In this document: one piece after another, positions 1 through 11,397 of the stretch
How positions within the stretch are numbered: the stretch's first letter is position 1
Layout: the number at the start of each line of letters is the position of its first letter
Assembly: GCF_009870125.1 (NCBI RefSeq)
Contig: NC_046683.1
Location: 17,927,001-17,991,000, forward strand
Reading direction: 5' to 3'
Source of the DNA: Drosophila pseudoobscura
Lineage: Eukaryota; Arthropoda; Insecta; Diptera; Drosophilidae
DNA: 64,000 nt
Made by a program: the position numbers and the translations under genes
The notes under the pieces: model-generated
Databases searched by the model: none
Told to the model about the DNA's origin: nothing
Seen by the model: the letters and a program-made list of their open reading frames with translations, nothing else

Positions 1-231
1 GATTTTGTTGAACAGACGCGGATACATCGGCTTGGAGGTATCTCCTTCAGCACCGGCGCCCCCATCCTGGATGTCCACTCCCGTTCCGGCGGATATATTG
101 TTAGAGATGTTAACGCTGTTCGAGTGCAGGGAGGTCACGGTGGTCAGCACATTAGAGATGGACTCAACTGTCACCGCTGTGGCCGTCACATTGCCGTGGA
201 TAATGGCAGAGCCACCACCACGACTGGCCAT
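1..231 (-). CDS. 5' coding end of an unidentified protein, cut by the window edge
   Basis: Reading leftwards from an ATG at 231-229, the minus strand stays open for all 77 codons to base 1. It begins MASRGGGSAIIHGN and continues with a Ser/Thr/Asn/Val-rich, low-charge stretch, then an acidic Gly/Ala-rich piece and MYPRLFNKI at the edge. The frame is GC-richer than the spacer to its right, and no stop interrupts it. I do not recognise the family. The N-terminus looks disordered, as in many fly nuclear or regulatory proteins, so no function is assigned. The start is the first in-frame ATG; the AT-rich 5' flank fits a 5' UTR or intron. Confidence 0.55.
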   Translation of the reverse strand, partial: MASRGGGSAIIHGNVTATAVTVESISNVLTTVTSLHSNSVNISNNISAGTGVDIQDGGAGAEGDTSKPMYPRLFNKI

Positions 232-750
232 CTGTCAACGGAATCTGCAATTCGTCTTCTTAATATTTTCTTTTATTAAAAATATTTGGCGCTAGCTGTG
301 GCTGCTTACTAAGTGGAACAAGTGAGTGGAAAAAACGAATGAGGCAGCGACGCCGGCAGCGCTGCCATCCGTGATTGCGTTGGAACTGGAACTGGTAAAA
401 AGTTCACAGAAACGAATATGTATGTAAAATATTAATTTAAAGCCTCAAGACAGGCTTTACTGACTAATTGCAAAAACAAAGACAGCCTTATGGGAGAAGC
501 ATGCAGTGAGAGCGAAAATATATATTCATCAGCTTGGCTTTCCAGTTGAGTTGGGAGCAGCGGCTTAAAGATCGATTGTTAACCATATATATATGTGTCA
601 GTTCATATACTGAGAACATACCATCTGAATTTTCTGCGTATGCTCCCAGGTTTTCGGTTTTCTCTTCATGAGCCGCCAAGCAGCATAGTTGCCATTTTCG
701 TACAACAAAATAAAAAGGAGTACTTCAAATAAGACAATCTTGTAAAAAAT

Positions 751-1660
751 GTATTCATCAATGTTCTAAAATTATATGGGCAGAGCTAAAGGTTTTAGTT
801 AGTCAGCATTATTCAACGGAATATCAAAATTGAGCAATGGTAACGATTTTTCTCTTACGTTTTATTTTCATTTGACCTTCGCTAAAACCTTTTTTTGACT
901 AAATCTAACAAAAGCAATAGTTTAAAATAAACTAGTCAAGTGGAAAATAGATTCATTAATTGTATCAAATTATGTGGGCATAGCTGGGCGTTCTTTCTAG
1001 CTAGTAATATTCGACGGAATATCAAAATATAGCAATATGAACGACTATCCTCTTCGTTTGTTTTGCTTGCCCATTTTCGCTAAAACCTTTTCTTATGCAA
1101 AATCCAATAAAAGCAAACATTAAGAATAAGTCAGTTAAGTAGAAAAATTATTCAACAATCGTATAAAACTATGTGGGCGTGGCCAAATATCGCAAATAAT
1201 ATTCGACGAAACATCAAAACTTAGCAATAGGGTTTCTATTCCTTGGCGGAGAACGATTAAGCTAACTATTTTAATTTTCCACCGAAAATAATAAAAATTT
1301 AATAATGTAAGCGCAGTTCAGGTAAAAGATATTGTGGTTTTTTTTTTAATTCAGAGGAAAGCTGGCATGAGTCTACAAGAAGAATTTGCAATCGTTAATA
1401 TTTTTCGCCATTTACCTCAAGTAGTTCAACTATTTAAATAGATGCGGCTTAAGTGAGCTAAGTTCGGTTTTTCATCATACGAGACGCAATATTGTTGTTG
1501 AGGAACCAAAATTGAGGCAAACAAATCAAAGTCTAGTATTTAAAATAAGCCAGTCAAGTAGAAAATAGATTTATCAATTGGATAAAATGATGTGGGCAGG
1601 GCTGAGAGATCTAGAAAGCTAGTAATATTCCACGGAATATACAAATCGGGGAATATATAC
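751..1660. repeat. Degenerate tandem repeat, unit about 198 bp
   Basis: Three successive units start near 751, 950 and 1148. Each carries the same ordered landmarks: ATTCAT/CAA near the start, TATGTGGGC(A/G) about 25 bp in, a TATTC(A/G)ACG(G/A)AATATC box, TAGCAAT, and GCTAAAACCTTTT followed by a CAGTCAAGT(A/G)GAAAA joint. The TGTGGGC landmark falls at about 774, 971 and 1171, giving a period close to 198 bp. After a diverged stretch a fourth unit is recognisable at about 1538-1660, with its landmark at about 1591. The copies differ by many substitutions and indels, so the array is old. It may be a remnant satellite or the inside of an old mobile element. Confidence 0.7.
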
Positions 1661-1689
1661 CTTGAATTCGACAGTATATTTACGATATT

Positions 1690-1765
1690 TTGTTTAAATG
1701 AAACGGTATATTTTGGTATATTTCTGAGGGTCGGACGGTATATTTTATCGACAAGTCACACTGGT
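1690..1765. promoter_or_regulatory. GGTATATTT motifs plus a TCACACTG box
   Basis: Three GGTATATTT motifs lie at about 1703-1745, next to TTATCGACAAGTCACACTGG. These resemble two core-promoter motifs of Drosophila housekeeping genes, Ohler motif 6 (KTYRGTATWTTT) and motif 1/M1BP (YGGTCACACTR). The clustering suggests a TSS for a flanking gene. Which gene it would serve is unclear, since the left gene's ATG is about 1.5 kb away and DDAH's about 0.7 kb away. Confidence 0.4.
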
Positions 1766-2259
1766 TACTGATACATCGGATTTATTCTTCGATGCATCGA
1801 AGAATTTCCCATTTGATTATAAAACCGAATATTCAACAAAGGAAAAATTAAACTTGAGCTTTCAAAGCAGAGTTTTACATATCATAGGACTAAACGAAAC
1901 AATATTTAACATAAAAGAAATGATTATGCTTTCATAGCAGTCTTTTACATATCACTGTAGATATCATCAGAGATAACTAATATTTCAAATAAGTACTATT
2001 TGTCAATGCTTTGCAAAAACCAAAATGCGGCTTAGTCGCACAGGTGAAAGTCTATTACGTTTTCGACTTAATATGTTAGCAGCCGCTGAGTACACCCGTT
2101 CAAAATACACCCAGAAGATGCCATTATCGTAAAAATTGCATTGCAATTTTGTATAAATTAGGATAGGTACTTTTCACACCGTCCCAAAAACACGAAGGAT
2201 TGCTTTCAAATGAGGCAGGCATTGCTGTGTTTGCTGCTTACAAATTTGAAACTAATCGG

Positions 2260-2363
2260 TCGATGTTTTGCAAAACATCGATACATCACTCAACATCGGT
2301 AGCAGCAAAAACATCGGAAAACATCGGCAGAAAAACATCGATGCTCGATGCATCGATGTTTTT
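2260..2363. promoter_or_regulatory. Palindromes and AACATCG repeats just upstream of the DDAH start
   Basis: A perfect 22-bp palindrome (2260-2281, arms TCGATGTTTTG and its complement) is followed by direct AACATCG repeats at about 2292, 2309, 2319 and 2334. An inverted repeat with 13-bp arms (AAAAACATCGATG, 2331-2343 and 2351-2363) and a 7-bp spacer closes the cluster. The cluster ends 70 bp before the inferred DDAH initiation codon, so promoter or operator-like binding sites are plausible. A worn foldback element is the alternative. Confidence 0.45.
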
Positions 2364-2432
2364 TTACATCACTACTGCCGACCTCTGTTGTGAAGGGCTG
2401 GGAAGGCCACTGGTGGCCAAACACCGCGAAAC

Positions 2433-3722
2433 ATGTCACCGAAATACACGCACGCGATTGTGGCCAGGTGAGTGGAGTACAGGTCACGCTGCAGCCACCG
2501 CTGCAGATCCTGTTTCAAAAGCCTTTGAATGGAGGGTGCCTATCACAGGGAATTAGGTCATGCACTGTCCATAATTCATGTGTACACTTGATTGGTTGGG
2601 TGGGGCATAGGATGGGCATCCAATTCCCAGCTACCCCACCACCACATCAGCCACTCAAATACACACACAGCCGTGGGTGGGGCGTTAATTAATTATTTTG
2701 TTGAATGGTAGTTTATCTCGCACATTTCTTCCCGCCTTTGTCAATCAGAATCTCGGAGGCTCTACTCGAGAGCGGGCCTTTCGACCTGAAATTGGCTAAA
2801 CGACAGCACGAACAATACTGCACTCTGCTGCGGGAGATTGGCCTGGATGTGATTGAACTGCCCCCCGACGACATGCTACCGGAGGGCGTATTCGTCGAGA
2901 ACTGTGCGGTGATCTGCAATGGAGTGGCCCTCATATGCCGATCGAATAACCCCAAGCGTCGACGCGAGGCAGCCAGCATGGCCATTATTTTAAAGAAAGA
3001 GCTTGATATTCCCGTCATAGAAATGGAAGACCCTCATGCCCGGCTGGATGGCGGGGATGTGCTCTTCACGGGTAAGCCTATTCACATTCGCTATATGTAT
3101 AAACGATATAATCTCATACTGAATATTCCCACAACTAGGACGAGAGTTTTTCATTGGCATATCTGGGTCTACCAACGAAGAAGGAGCGCGAGCCGTGGCA
3201 ATGGCATATCCCGAGTATCCAGTCACACCAATTCGGGTGAGTTTAACCACGGATATCGAGTCGAAACGCTGCGAGTTTCATGCACAACTCATCGCCTTTT
3301 TTGTCCACTAGGTAAATGGATCAAAACGTTTAAAATACTACGTCACCATGGCCGGGCCGGATGTTCTGTGTGTAAGCAAGAGTGCACCGTGCCAGGAGAT
3401 CGTGAAGCGGATGGAGCGAGAAGCTAGCTTCACTTACCAGAAGCTAACACTGCCCGAGGAGACTGCGGCGAATATGTTGTACATAAATGGAACCATTGTC
3501 CACAGATCCCCAACGGAAATTCCAGATGCATACAAGGTGCACAGAAACATACATATATTAAATTCGGTCGATTTCTACTTCCTGATTTTGTTGCAGACTT
3601 TGAAGGAGAAAATTGACATTCCAACACGCAACGTAAACATAAGCGAATTTAGTCAGTACTCCAGTGGGTTGACCTCTTCCTGCCTCTTGCTGCGACGCTG
3701 GAAGTCCATACGCAGCATCTAA
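2433..3722 (+). CDS. Dimethylarginine dimethylaminohydrolase family protein (CG1764-like), possibly catalytically dead
   Basis: DDAH enzymes hydrolyse asymmetric dimethylarginine to citrulline and dimethylamine, relieving inhibition of NO synthase. I assemble five exons: 2433-2467, 2749-3071, 3139-3236, 3312-3536 and 3597-3722. All junctions are GT-AG, giving 268 aa, the usual family size. The tiny first exon encodes MSPKYTHAIVAR, which restores the family's N-terminal THAIV motif; a later ATG at 2705 is intronic and was rejected. Visible family motifs are VIELP, PEGVFVEN (residues 57-63), LDGGDVLFTGREFF (111-124), MAGPDVL and EETAANMLYING. Compared ungapped with human DDAH1 as I recall it, the catalytic His (GLHLKS) is Arg158 here (SKRLKY). 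The catalytic Cys (GLLTCC) is Ser255 (GLTSSC), although Cys256 follows. Glu62 and Asp112 remain. The fold is certain; catalysis is doubtful. Confidence 0.9.
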
Positions 3723-5148
3723 GGAAAGAGGAGTATAGTATCATTACCCCTACAAATTGCCATCAGAAACACGCACAGCGCTATGTCACCATAGACAATG
3801 GTGGCATCTATCAGCAATATCGTATTATAATTTACACATTTCTTGTTATTATTATTGTTCTAAACCTAAGATAAAATATTTAATATTGATTTAAGCGAAC
3901 ATCCCGATGGTCGTCTCAACGGCTATGACAATTGGGGTGGTGTTTTTACGCCCTTTAGCATTGTTGTCGAATCATTTAATTCGTTATAGATCACATCATC
4001 ATCAGCATAATCAGCATCACATATTATGTGTGCACTCGAGTAAAAACCAAAACCATCATGAGATAAAAACTTGTTCCACTATGCTCCCTATCTACGGATT
4101 CCAGATTTATCCAGAAAACAAACTGAAAATAACTTATAATAACTAATCGAATTGATACATATGTATGTATTTATATGTGTGTTTTCTTAACAAGAAGTTG
4201 TTAAGAAGTAGTTGTATTCCATCAGTCCTCAAAATAAATGCCAACATTTGTAATCTCTTTAATAACTTTAAGCCGATGTCTATCTATGACGATACTTTAT
4301 AAGCAATGTTGAACGGATACCAAGCTACCAGGAGATGGCTGCCAAAAGAGAGATAAGGATGGGCTTGCTTGGTAGATGATGGATACGCCTATTTATCGTC
4401 AGATAAAATACATTGCATCCGCATGGGTGGTCATCTCTAGGCTCGTTAGATCTATGTCCATGTATATGCGGTCTCCCACCCAAATACAATTCAAGGACGC
4501 ATGGCATTCGAGTGTGAACATTTAATTTATTTATGTGTAAATATGATTTTAGTGTAGGTTTAAATGAATTCTGTTTTACCAAAGGCTTAAAGTCTAAGCA
4601 TATCGAATGAGGAAGGGTGGGGAGGGGAAGGGAAGGCTTCGATGATTCATGACATGCAAATATTCTATTTGAATAATGAAATAATCTCATGGTGAGGTGA
4701 AACAAAAAGATGTGGGCAATCGAAAGTAAATAGTTATAATAAATAGTTGTTGGGTTGGTGGGTTGGCGGGGTCTTTTCCTATAATTACAAGTTCATGTGG
4801 CTGGCACGGCCGATCACAAATGCAGATGTGTCGGTTGGGGGTTGGGAGTTGGGGGGCCTGATGATGCGCAGTCATACATAGAGTGCCAGTGTGTCTGCGG
4901 ATGCGGTGAAAGTATCATGGGTTCAAACTTAGGTTATAATGACGAAAAGAATACTTTGGCATTGGCACTTGGAAGCTTCCGGCCAAGCACGGCGGGAGAC
5001 GGAATGGGGACTGTGTTCGGGGCGCGGTGTATATTTTCTGTATATACATATATGACTATGAGCTAAGTAGGTCAAAGGAGGTTGGGGGTTGGGGCTTGAA
5101 CTGAGGCTACGGTACGGTACGGTGCGGTGCTGTGTGCCAGCCCACGAG
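3723..5148. other. 3' flank shared by the convergent DDAH and remo genes
   Basis: Spacer between the stop codons of DDAH (plus) and remo (minus), presumably the two 3' UTRs. A candidate AATAAA lies at about 4233 for the plus strand. G-rich runs (TTGGGGGTTGGGAG type) occur at 4836-4855 and 5080-5095, with GGTACGGTACGGTGCGGTGC at about 5110. No coding or RNA gene was recognised. Confidence 0.6.
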
Positions 5149-8100
5149 CTAACTAGGATAGCCTCTGGGTTCGTTGCTGGCCCTGGGATCGATGTACGAA
5201 ATCACGCTACTCTGGCTACTGTCATCTTCGATTGTTTCGTTGAGATTTTCGTGCGATTTGCTGTTGCTGCTCGCTAGGATCTCACTATTCGGCTCTGCAG
5301 CTGTGTCTGGCATTCGCTCTGGCTCCGGTTCCGTTTCCACCTCTCGCTCTTTCTGAATCTGTATCTGACTCTTTCTCTCCCTGCACCTCTCTCTGTCACG
5401 ATCGAATCTCTCGTTCGAGTCTTTGTCCTGCCTGTTGCGCAGGGGACTACGACACTTGATGGCCTCGTACAGCTCATCGATGGATGTGTCCTGGTCGGGG
5501 TCGAGGTGGTGGAGCTCCTGATCTGCGCTACCGGGTCGGTCTCCGCTGGCCGCCACAAACTCATCATCGAACTCGTTGAGCACATCGACATCGGCGTCGC
5601 TGGCATTAGACGACTGGTAGCAGCGGAAGTCGTCCGTCAGGGTGAGGTTGAGGTCGTTGTCCGCCTGGGGGGCGTACAGGCCATGGCTGCGGATGCTAAT
5701 CTCCGAGTTCTGGTAGTTCAGGTCGCTCTCGTTCGTGGGGCTGGCCGAGAGCAGGCGGCTGTCGTCCTCTGCCCCCTGATGCCCGGCCGCGGCCGAGGCC
5801 GCCTTCAGCTGGCTGAGGTTGCTACTGGAGCAGGAGTATACTTGTCGATGCTGCTCCTGCAGAGAGCCGGAGCCATTCTCTATAGGAAAATGACTAGGCT
5901 CCTCCTGCGCATTGCCGGATGATCCCGCCCCACTGGGGTCTCCTGCGGATCCGCCTCCTCCCCCTCCACCTGCTCTGAGCATCTCGCTGATGTTGTTGAG
6001 CGACTTGGACTGCTGCTGCTGGCTGAGGCGAATGAGGACGCTGGGGAAGTCGTCGTCCAGCTGAATGCTATTGCTCGTGGTCACTTGCAGCGAGTTGGAC
6101 ACGTAAATCTCATACTTCTGTAGCAGCGGCTCTTCCTGACCGGTGTCTGGCAGGCCCAGGCTGTTCATTGCCTCCAGGCTCGGCTGTTTCATCGGAGTCA
6201 TCGGAGTCGAGCGGATGGACTGGGACTGGGACTGCGATTGGGACTGGGACTGGGACTGAGCCTGTACGTGGCCGCGCTGCCGGAACAGGCTGTTCATTGT
6301 GCTGGGCGTCTGCACAGTGTTGGCATAGAGCGGAGCATGCTCATCCAAGGAGCTGGCATCGTCGCCTTCGGCCTCTTCCTCGTCGACCTCATCCTCCTCG
6401 TCGTCGTCGTCCTGCTCGTGCAGCGTTTCGTCAAGCAGCGAAGGCGTTCGAGTGCGGGTGTTGCGGCCATTCGCCCTCAGCTTGATCACCTCGTGCTGGG
6501 GGGTCAGCGTCTCCGGGATGTTGGTGTAGATGTTGGCCTGCATAATCTGCATCTTGGCGGAGGAGGCGGACGCGGGGACGAAGCGCTTAAACTGCAGACC
6601 CTCCCCCTGTACCTGTGCCGAAGCGCTGGCGCAACCACTCTCCTTCCCCCGGATCAGGTGCATCCCGGCCGCTGAGGCACTGGGGCCCGGTGCTGGCGAT
6701 TTGTAGTGCAGGTTCGTGTTATTCACCTTTGTTCCCCCGGCCAGCAAGGTCATGGCATTGTGGTGGCGACTGTACAGCTGCTCCGAGCTGGCGTCGCTCA
6801 GGCTTTGATGGCTCTGGAGTTGCATCTGAGGCATGGTCTGGCGCTGCAGCTCAAAGTTGTTGCGCTTCGCCAGTCGCTTCTGTTTCTTGAAGAACTTCCG
6901 GGCCACGTTGATCTGGTTGGGATTGTAAAAGATCTCCGCCGAGGGGATGAGGTCGTGACTGGAGCCGTGGAGGAGCGCGTTTAAGCTGTGTGGGGCTGCT
7001 GCGGCTCCACCTGCGCCCACCATTCCCACTCCTGTTCCTCCCGCCACTCCTGCCCCGACGCCTTGCTGGCTGTTGGTGTTGTTAATGATGGTCACTCCGG
7101 TCACGCCCAGCAGCTGCTCCTGCTGACTGCGCGTCTGACTCCGTGTCTGGCTACGCATGCTGCGTGAGCACTGGCTGTTGGAGCGGGATCCGGCCGAGTT
7201 GTTGGCGTCATACAGGCTGCCCCCTCCCGGGTTGGCCTTGTAGGCAACAATCGGGGCCCCGCCGGCACTGAGGCCGAGGCCGAGGCCAGGGCCTTGGCCA
7301 TTGCCATGATGCGCGGATCTGGCCTGGCTCCCGTTATTGTAGGTGACCATCTTGGTGGGCTTGGCTCGCCTGGCGCGGTGCTGGGACCACGCCTGGCGGG
7401 CATCGTTCCGGCTAAGGTTGTAGAAGAGCAGCAGGAAGAGGCCCAGGCAGGAGGAGCATCCGGCGAAGCTGAGCACAAAGATCTGCCTGCCGTTGTTCAC
7501 GTAGAAGGCGGCCGAAAGCCAGACGCCGGCGAAGAGGACCAGGAATATGAAGTGCCCCCGCAGGTGCGACATGTTGGAGCGCTCGAAGTCGTCGACGATG
7601 CTGCTCAGCGGGTTGCTCAACGTGCTGTACTGCTCTTGCAGGTGATCTTGCAGCTGCAGACTGCTGGCCTCCTTGCGGGCGGCTGCGGCTGAGGCGGCGG
7701 TGGCAGTGGCGGCGCCGGTGGCACTACCATTGGCATCCAGCCAGTCCAGATCGATGTGTTCCGTGGCCTGGGTGTTGTTGTCCGAGTACTGGCGATGGTG
7801 TTTCTGCTGCTGCTGCAGCTGGAGCACGTTGACCTCCTGCTGGTTCAGCTGGTAGTAAATGCACAGGGACAGGATGGCGCTAAAGATCACTAGGATTCCG
7901 GCCGGCACGACCACGGCATTTAAGGTGGTGGCGCTATGAAGGAAGCAGTAGTTGTAGGCGGCGTACTCGGCTATATTGACGGCACTGCTGATGCCACAGA
8001 TGAGCAGGGCGATGCCCCACCCCACGAGGTAGATGCCCAAGATGGGCTTCCTTTGCTGCTCTCTGTCGCGGTCGCGCTGCAGCTCCGTCTCCTGGCTCAT

Positions 8101-10868
8101 CCGGCCCTGACTGGCGGAGGTGGACTTGGTCAGACGCTTGTACATGCTACTGAGGCTCACGCACACCCACAGCAGCACGCAGAGGCTGAGGTAGTGCATC
8201 AGCAGGCCGAAGAGGCGGCACTGCGTCTGGCTCGCTGTCTGGAAAATGCCCAGCACGAAGGTGAGAGCGAGCACGGCCACAGCCAGCCAAGTGTTGACCA
8301 GGGCGTGCCGCTGCACACGGTTCATGCGTATGGAGAACCCGAAGACGACGAACGTGACGATGTTGACGGCGCAGCATGCAAAGAGCAGGGCGCATCCCGC
8401 ATATATGGCCATCGGCGGGTGGTGGAAGCGGGCACCCGCCTCTTCACTGCGGTAGTCATTGAGGTGCGCGCTGCGCTGAAGCAGCCCGAAGTACCCAGTG
8501 CGGCTGCAGCTGAACATGACCAGGGTGAGGTGCTGGTAGTGTTGCTGGCACACCTGCGGATTCCACTTTTGCTCGGTGGCGTCCCACCACGCCGGCTGAG
8601 GCGCGCTCAGCTCGTGGTGGTATGGATGGGCGCGCAGCATGATCGTGACCCTCTGCTGGTACACATCCTCCTTCCCGTTATCATTCAGACCGAGATCGTG
8701 ATCGAGATCAAGCTCGGGCATGGGCGTTTGAAGTTCGAGGGACTGTCCTTCGTTGCTGTACGCCAGGGCTCCGATGACAGCCGAGGAAAGGGTCTCGTTA
8801 AAAGCGCCGCCCAGGTTGGGCAGCAGCTTGGCGTTCCTGTGTAGCGAGATCATGATTCGCAGGCTCTTGGAGCTGGCAGTGGAGCTGGCGGAGAAGGAGC
8901 TGTTGCCGATCACGTTGTAAGGCAGCTGGATGGCGGCGTCGATGTCGCCGTGCTCATACATGGGTATCGTGTCGTTGGAGCTGTTGCACTGGAAGCCGCG
9001 CGGACTCTCCTCCAGCCACACACAAGAGAGGCTGAAGAACGAGTCGAGGCTGATGTTGAAGAACTCCACGAAAATGTTGCGCTGCTGCACGCCCCTCCAT
9101 GAAGGCAGTCCCTCCGGCAGCAGGTCTCTGGGTTGCGCGCTGCCCTGGGACAGGGCCAGGCGCATGGCCGAGGACTCCACGACGTAAAGCAGCCGCAAGC
9201 CCGTGCCCTGCTCCGCCTGTGCCTCGCGGAACAGGCGAAAGGGAAGATTTAGCAGCTGCGAGACAATGTCGAGGAGCAGATGGCTAATCTCCTGTTGTTG
9301 GGACACCTCCACCTGATCCAAGTACTTGACCAACGTGCGCGCTATGTACTCCAGGTCCATGGAGTCCCGGATCTTGTTGAGCTGCGTCTGCATTTGGGTG
9401 AAGTTGTGCAGGCGGCGGGCGATTTCCACTGCGTTCTGTCCCTTAGTTAGCGTCAGGTTTACCTTGGCAAACTGCTCCAGGATGCGCGTGGTCTCGCTTA
9501 CGTAGACGCAACTGTCCGTGTTTAGGTTGAGCCACTCGCCCTCGGGGCTGCACTCGTAGGATGCGCGTCGGTGCTGCGACACATCGGTGGGCTCCTCCAC
9601 GCACTCTTGCAGCACGGTCTCGCCCCGCATGGTGCGGGGCCAGTGATAGGTCCCCTTGTTGGTGTGCACCACCTTGGCCTCGCAGTAGAGTGTGCCTTTG
9701 GCCACCACATGGAGGACGATGGACTGAGAGAGATTGGCCTGCTGGGAGCGCAGGGTACAGTCCCACATACCCGTGTGGTTCTGGGTGAGGCTGGCGATGC
9801 GGAGGATAGACTTGAGGATGCCCGAGTCGGTGGAGTGGCGTGTGTCTAGGTTAACATTGTGGAACACCTTGGTTGGGTCACGATAGACGATGTCTTCGGT
9901 GGAGTTGTTCACCCGAATTCTGTCCGACCAGCCCCAGAAGACATACGCTCGCGTGGGCAGATCCTCGGACTCGCGCGGCGCTCCAATGGCCACCCGGGGC
10001 GCAAAACACTTCAGCTGCAGCTCGTCGCCCTCGAAAGCCACCTGGTTTTGACTCGGTACCAGTTCCAGTAGCGGCTGCGGCAACGTTTCGCAGTGGAAGT
10101 CGATCCCCACCTTCAGTTTCTTCAGCGGCATGCCTCGGAAGTTGATGGGGGACTCGCACTTGGGAGCGGGGATGAGACGGACGTCCCGGGCATTCGACCA
10201 AGCAATTAGCCAAATCAAGCCACAGTCGCAGGCCAACGGGTTGCTGGATATATCTCTGTGCGGATCAAGTAAATAATTGTAAGGAGATATATAGGAAATA
10301 CAGGACTGGACCAGGACACTTACAGCTGTTTTAGCTTGGGCATCTGCTCGAAGGCTCCCTCGTAGATGTGACTGATCGAATTATTGGCCAATTTGAGTTT
10401 CTCCACTAACGGCAGGCTGTCGCCAAAGGTGTCCTTGTCCAGTTCGGTCAGGAGGTTCGAGGATAAGTCCAGGCGCCTAAGTTCTGTAAAGTTCCTGAAG
10501 TCATCATCGGTGATGTGGGAAATCAGGTTTTTGCTGCTATTGCTGCAAGACAAGATATTGGTTAATAACAATTATGATTAGCAGGGCCTTGTGGCCAAAG
10601 GATTCACTTACATGCTGACTATGTTGTGCATTTCTTCGCCAAAATCTAGATCTCTCCAACTGACAATTTGCTGATCCTCGCATCGCACGCGCAGGTTGTG
10701 TATGTTTTCCGGGCTGTTCTTGCAACTGCATTTCTTGGGACACATTGTGACCTGGGCCTGGGCCACAAGAGGCTGCGACGGCAGCGAGAAGAATATGGCG
10801 ACAAGGGGCCACAGCAGGAAGAGGAGTGCGCTTCGAGCACACCCCTCTGGGTTTGTGTTGGCGCTCAT
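5149..10868 (-). CDS. remo: Adhesion G-protein-coupled receptor of the GPR124/125 (ADGRA) type
   Basis: Three coding exons (10868-10612, 10542-10324, 10255-5149) encode 1860 aa in continuous phase. The order is a signal peptide (hydrophobic run ALLFLLWPLVAIFF), a Cys-rich LRRNT (CPKKCSC), leucine-rich repeats, an LRRCT (NPLACDCGLIWL), and an Ig-like domain (about 220-340, C...W...TGMWDC). A hormone-receptor-type Cys-rich segment (about 345-415), a GAIN-like region and seven membrane spans (about 774-1104) follow. The tail is cytoplasmic, about 750 residues and largely disordered, with an SQ dipeptide run, poly-Ala and an acidic tract. LRR-Ig-HormR-7TM is the ADGRA architecture; in D. melanogaster this is CG15744 (remoulade). 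The GPS lacks the cleavable HL-T triplet (CSRTGYFGLL instead), so autoproteolysis looks unlikely. The ATG is about 530 bp from that of p115, in divergent arrangement. Confidence 0.92.
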
Positions 10869-11397
10869 TAGAATGGCTTACATCCTGGGCACAACACACA
10901 AACATTTAATTGATAATTTAAGTTAGCAACAAATGCATAACAAACAAAAACACATCCCAGTTTACAATAAATTAGCCAGTGTTGCTCTACGGCTAAATGT
11001 TCTATATCGCTAAAAGTGGCGATGGCAAACTAACGATAGTTGTACCGATATATTAGTTAACTTTTGCTATCCGTCTTAAAAGTAAACTATCGATTTTTAT
11101 GAAACTAAATTAATCAACAAATATATAGGCAAAATTAATTGCCTAATTTTTGCATTCGGAAGCAAGAGTTTTATACATTGGTAATTCATAATAATATCTT
11201 CTGGAAATCAAAATGAAATATTTTCGATTGACCAGAGCTGTCACCCATTCGAATTAATGTCAATTGTGGGGTACACACTGGTGCCATTTGATGTAGTGCA
11301 AACATTGTTGCAATATTGTTTTTATAAATTGACGTGTCAGAACTTAATGAAGAAAAAAAGTTCTGCTTTTAAACCTATTTATTGAGGTATAAAGTGG
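10869..11397. promoter_or_regulatory. Divergent promoter region between remo and p115
   Basis: A 529-bp interval separates the two start codons. It is AT-rich and carries CGATA/ATCGAT half-sites: AACGATAGT at about 11032, CCGATATATTAG at about 11047 and ACTATCGATTT at about 11088. These resemble DRE/BEAF sites of divergent housekeeping promoters. No TATA box stands out. Exact start sites cannot be read from sequence. Confidence 0.5.

Larger units (their letters stand above)
232..2432. other. Intergenic spacer with decayed repeats and palindromes
   Basis: AT-rich spacer between the minus-strand gene at the left edge and the DDAH gene. It contains a degenerate ~198-bp tandem repeat (751-1660), promoter-like motifs (1690-1765) and three palindromes (1784-1805, 2260-2281, 2331-2363), listed separately. 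No credible coding region was seen. The short ORFs at 488-679 and 2200-2556 have no protein-like composition. Confidence 0.7.

Noticed and set aside
2705-2748. ATG at 2705 as the start of the DDAH gene
   Set aside because: It adds a non-homologous peptide. The bases before 2749 form a splice acceptor, and the exon at 2433-2467 supplies the conserved THAIV N-terminus in correct phase.
7936-8844. 302-codon plus-strand ORF antisense to remo
   Set aside because: Same cause: a shadow of the GC-rich coding strand with no recognisable protein features.
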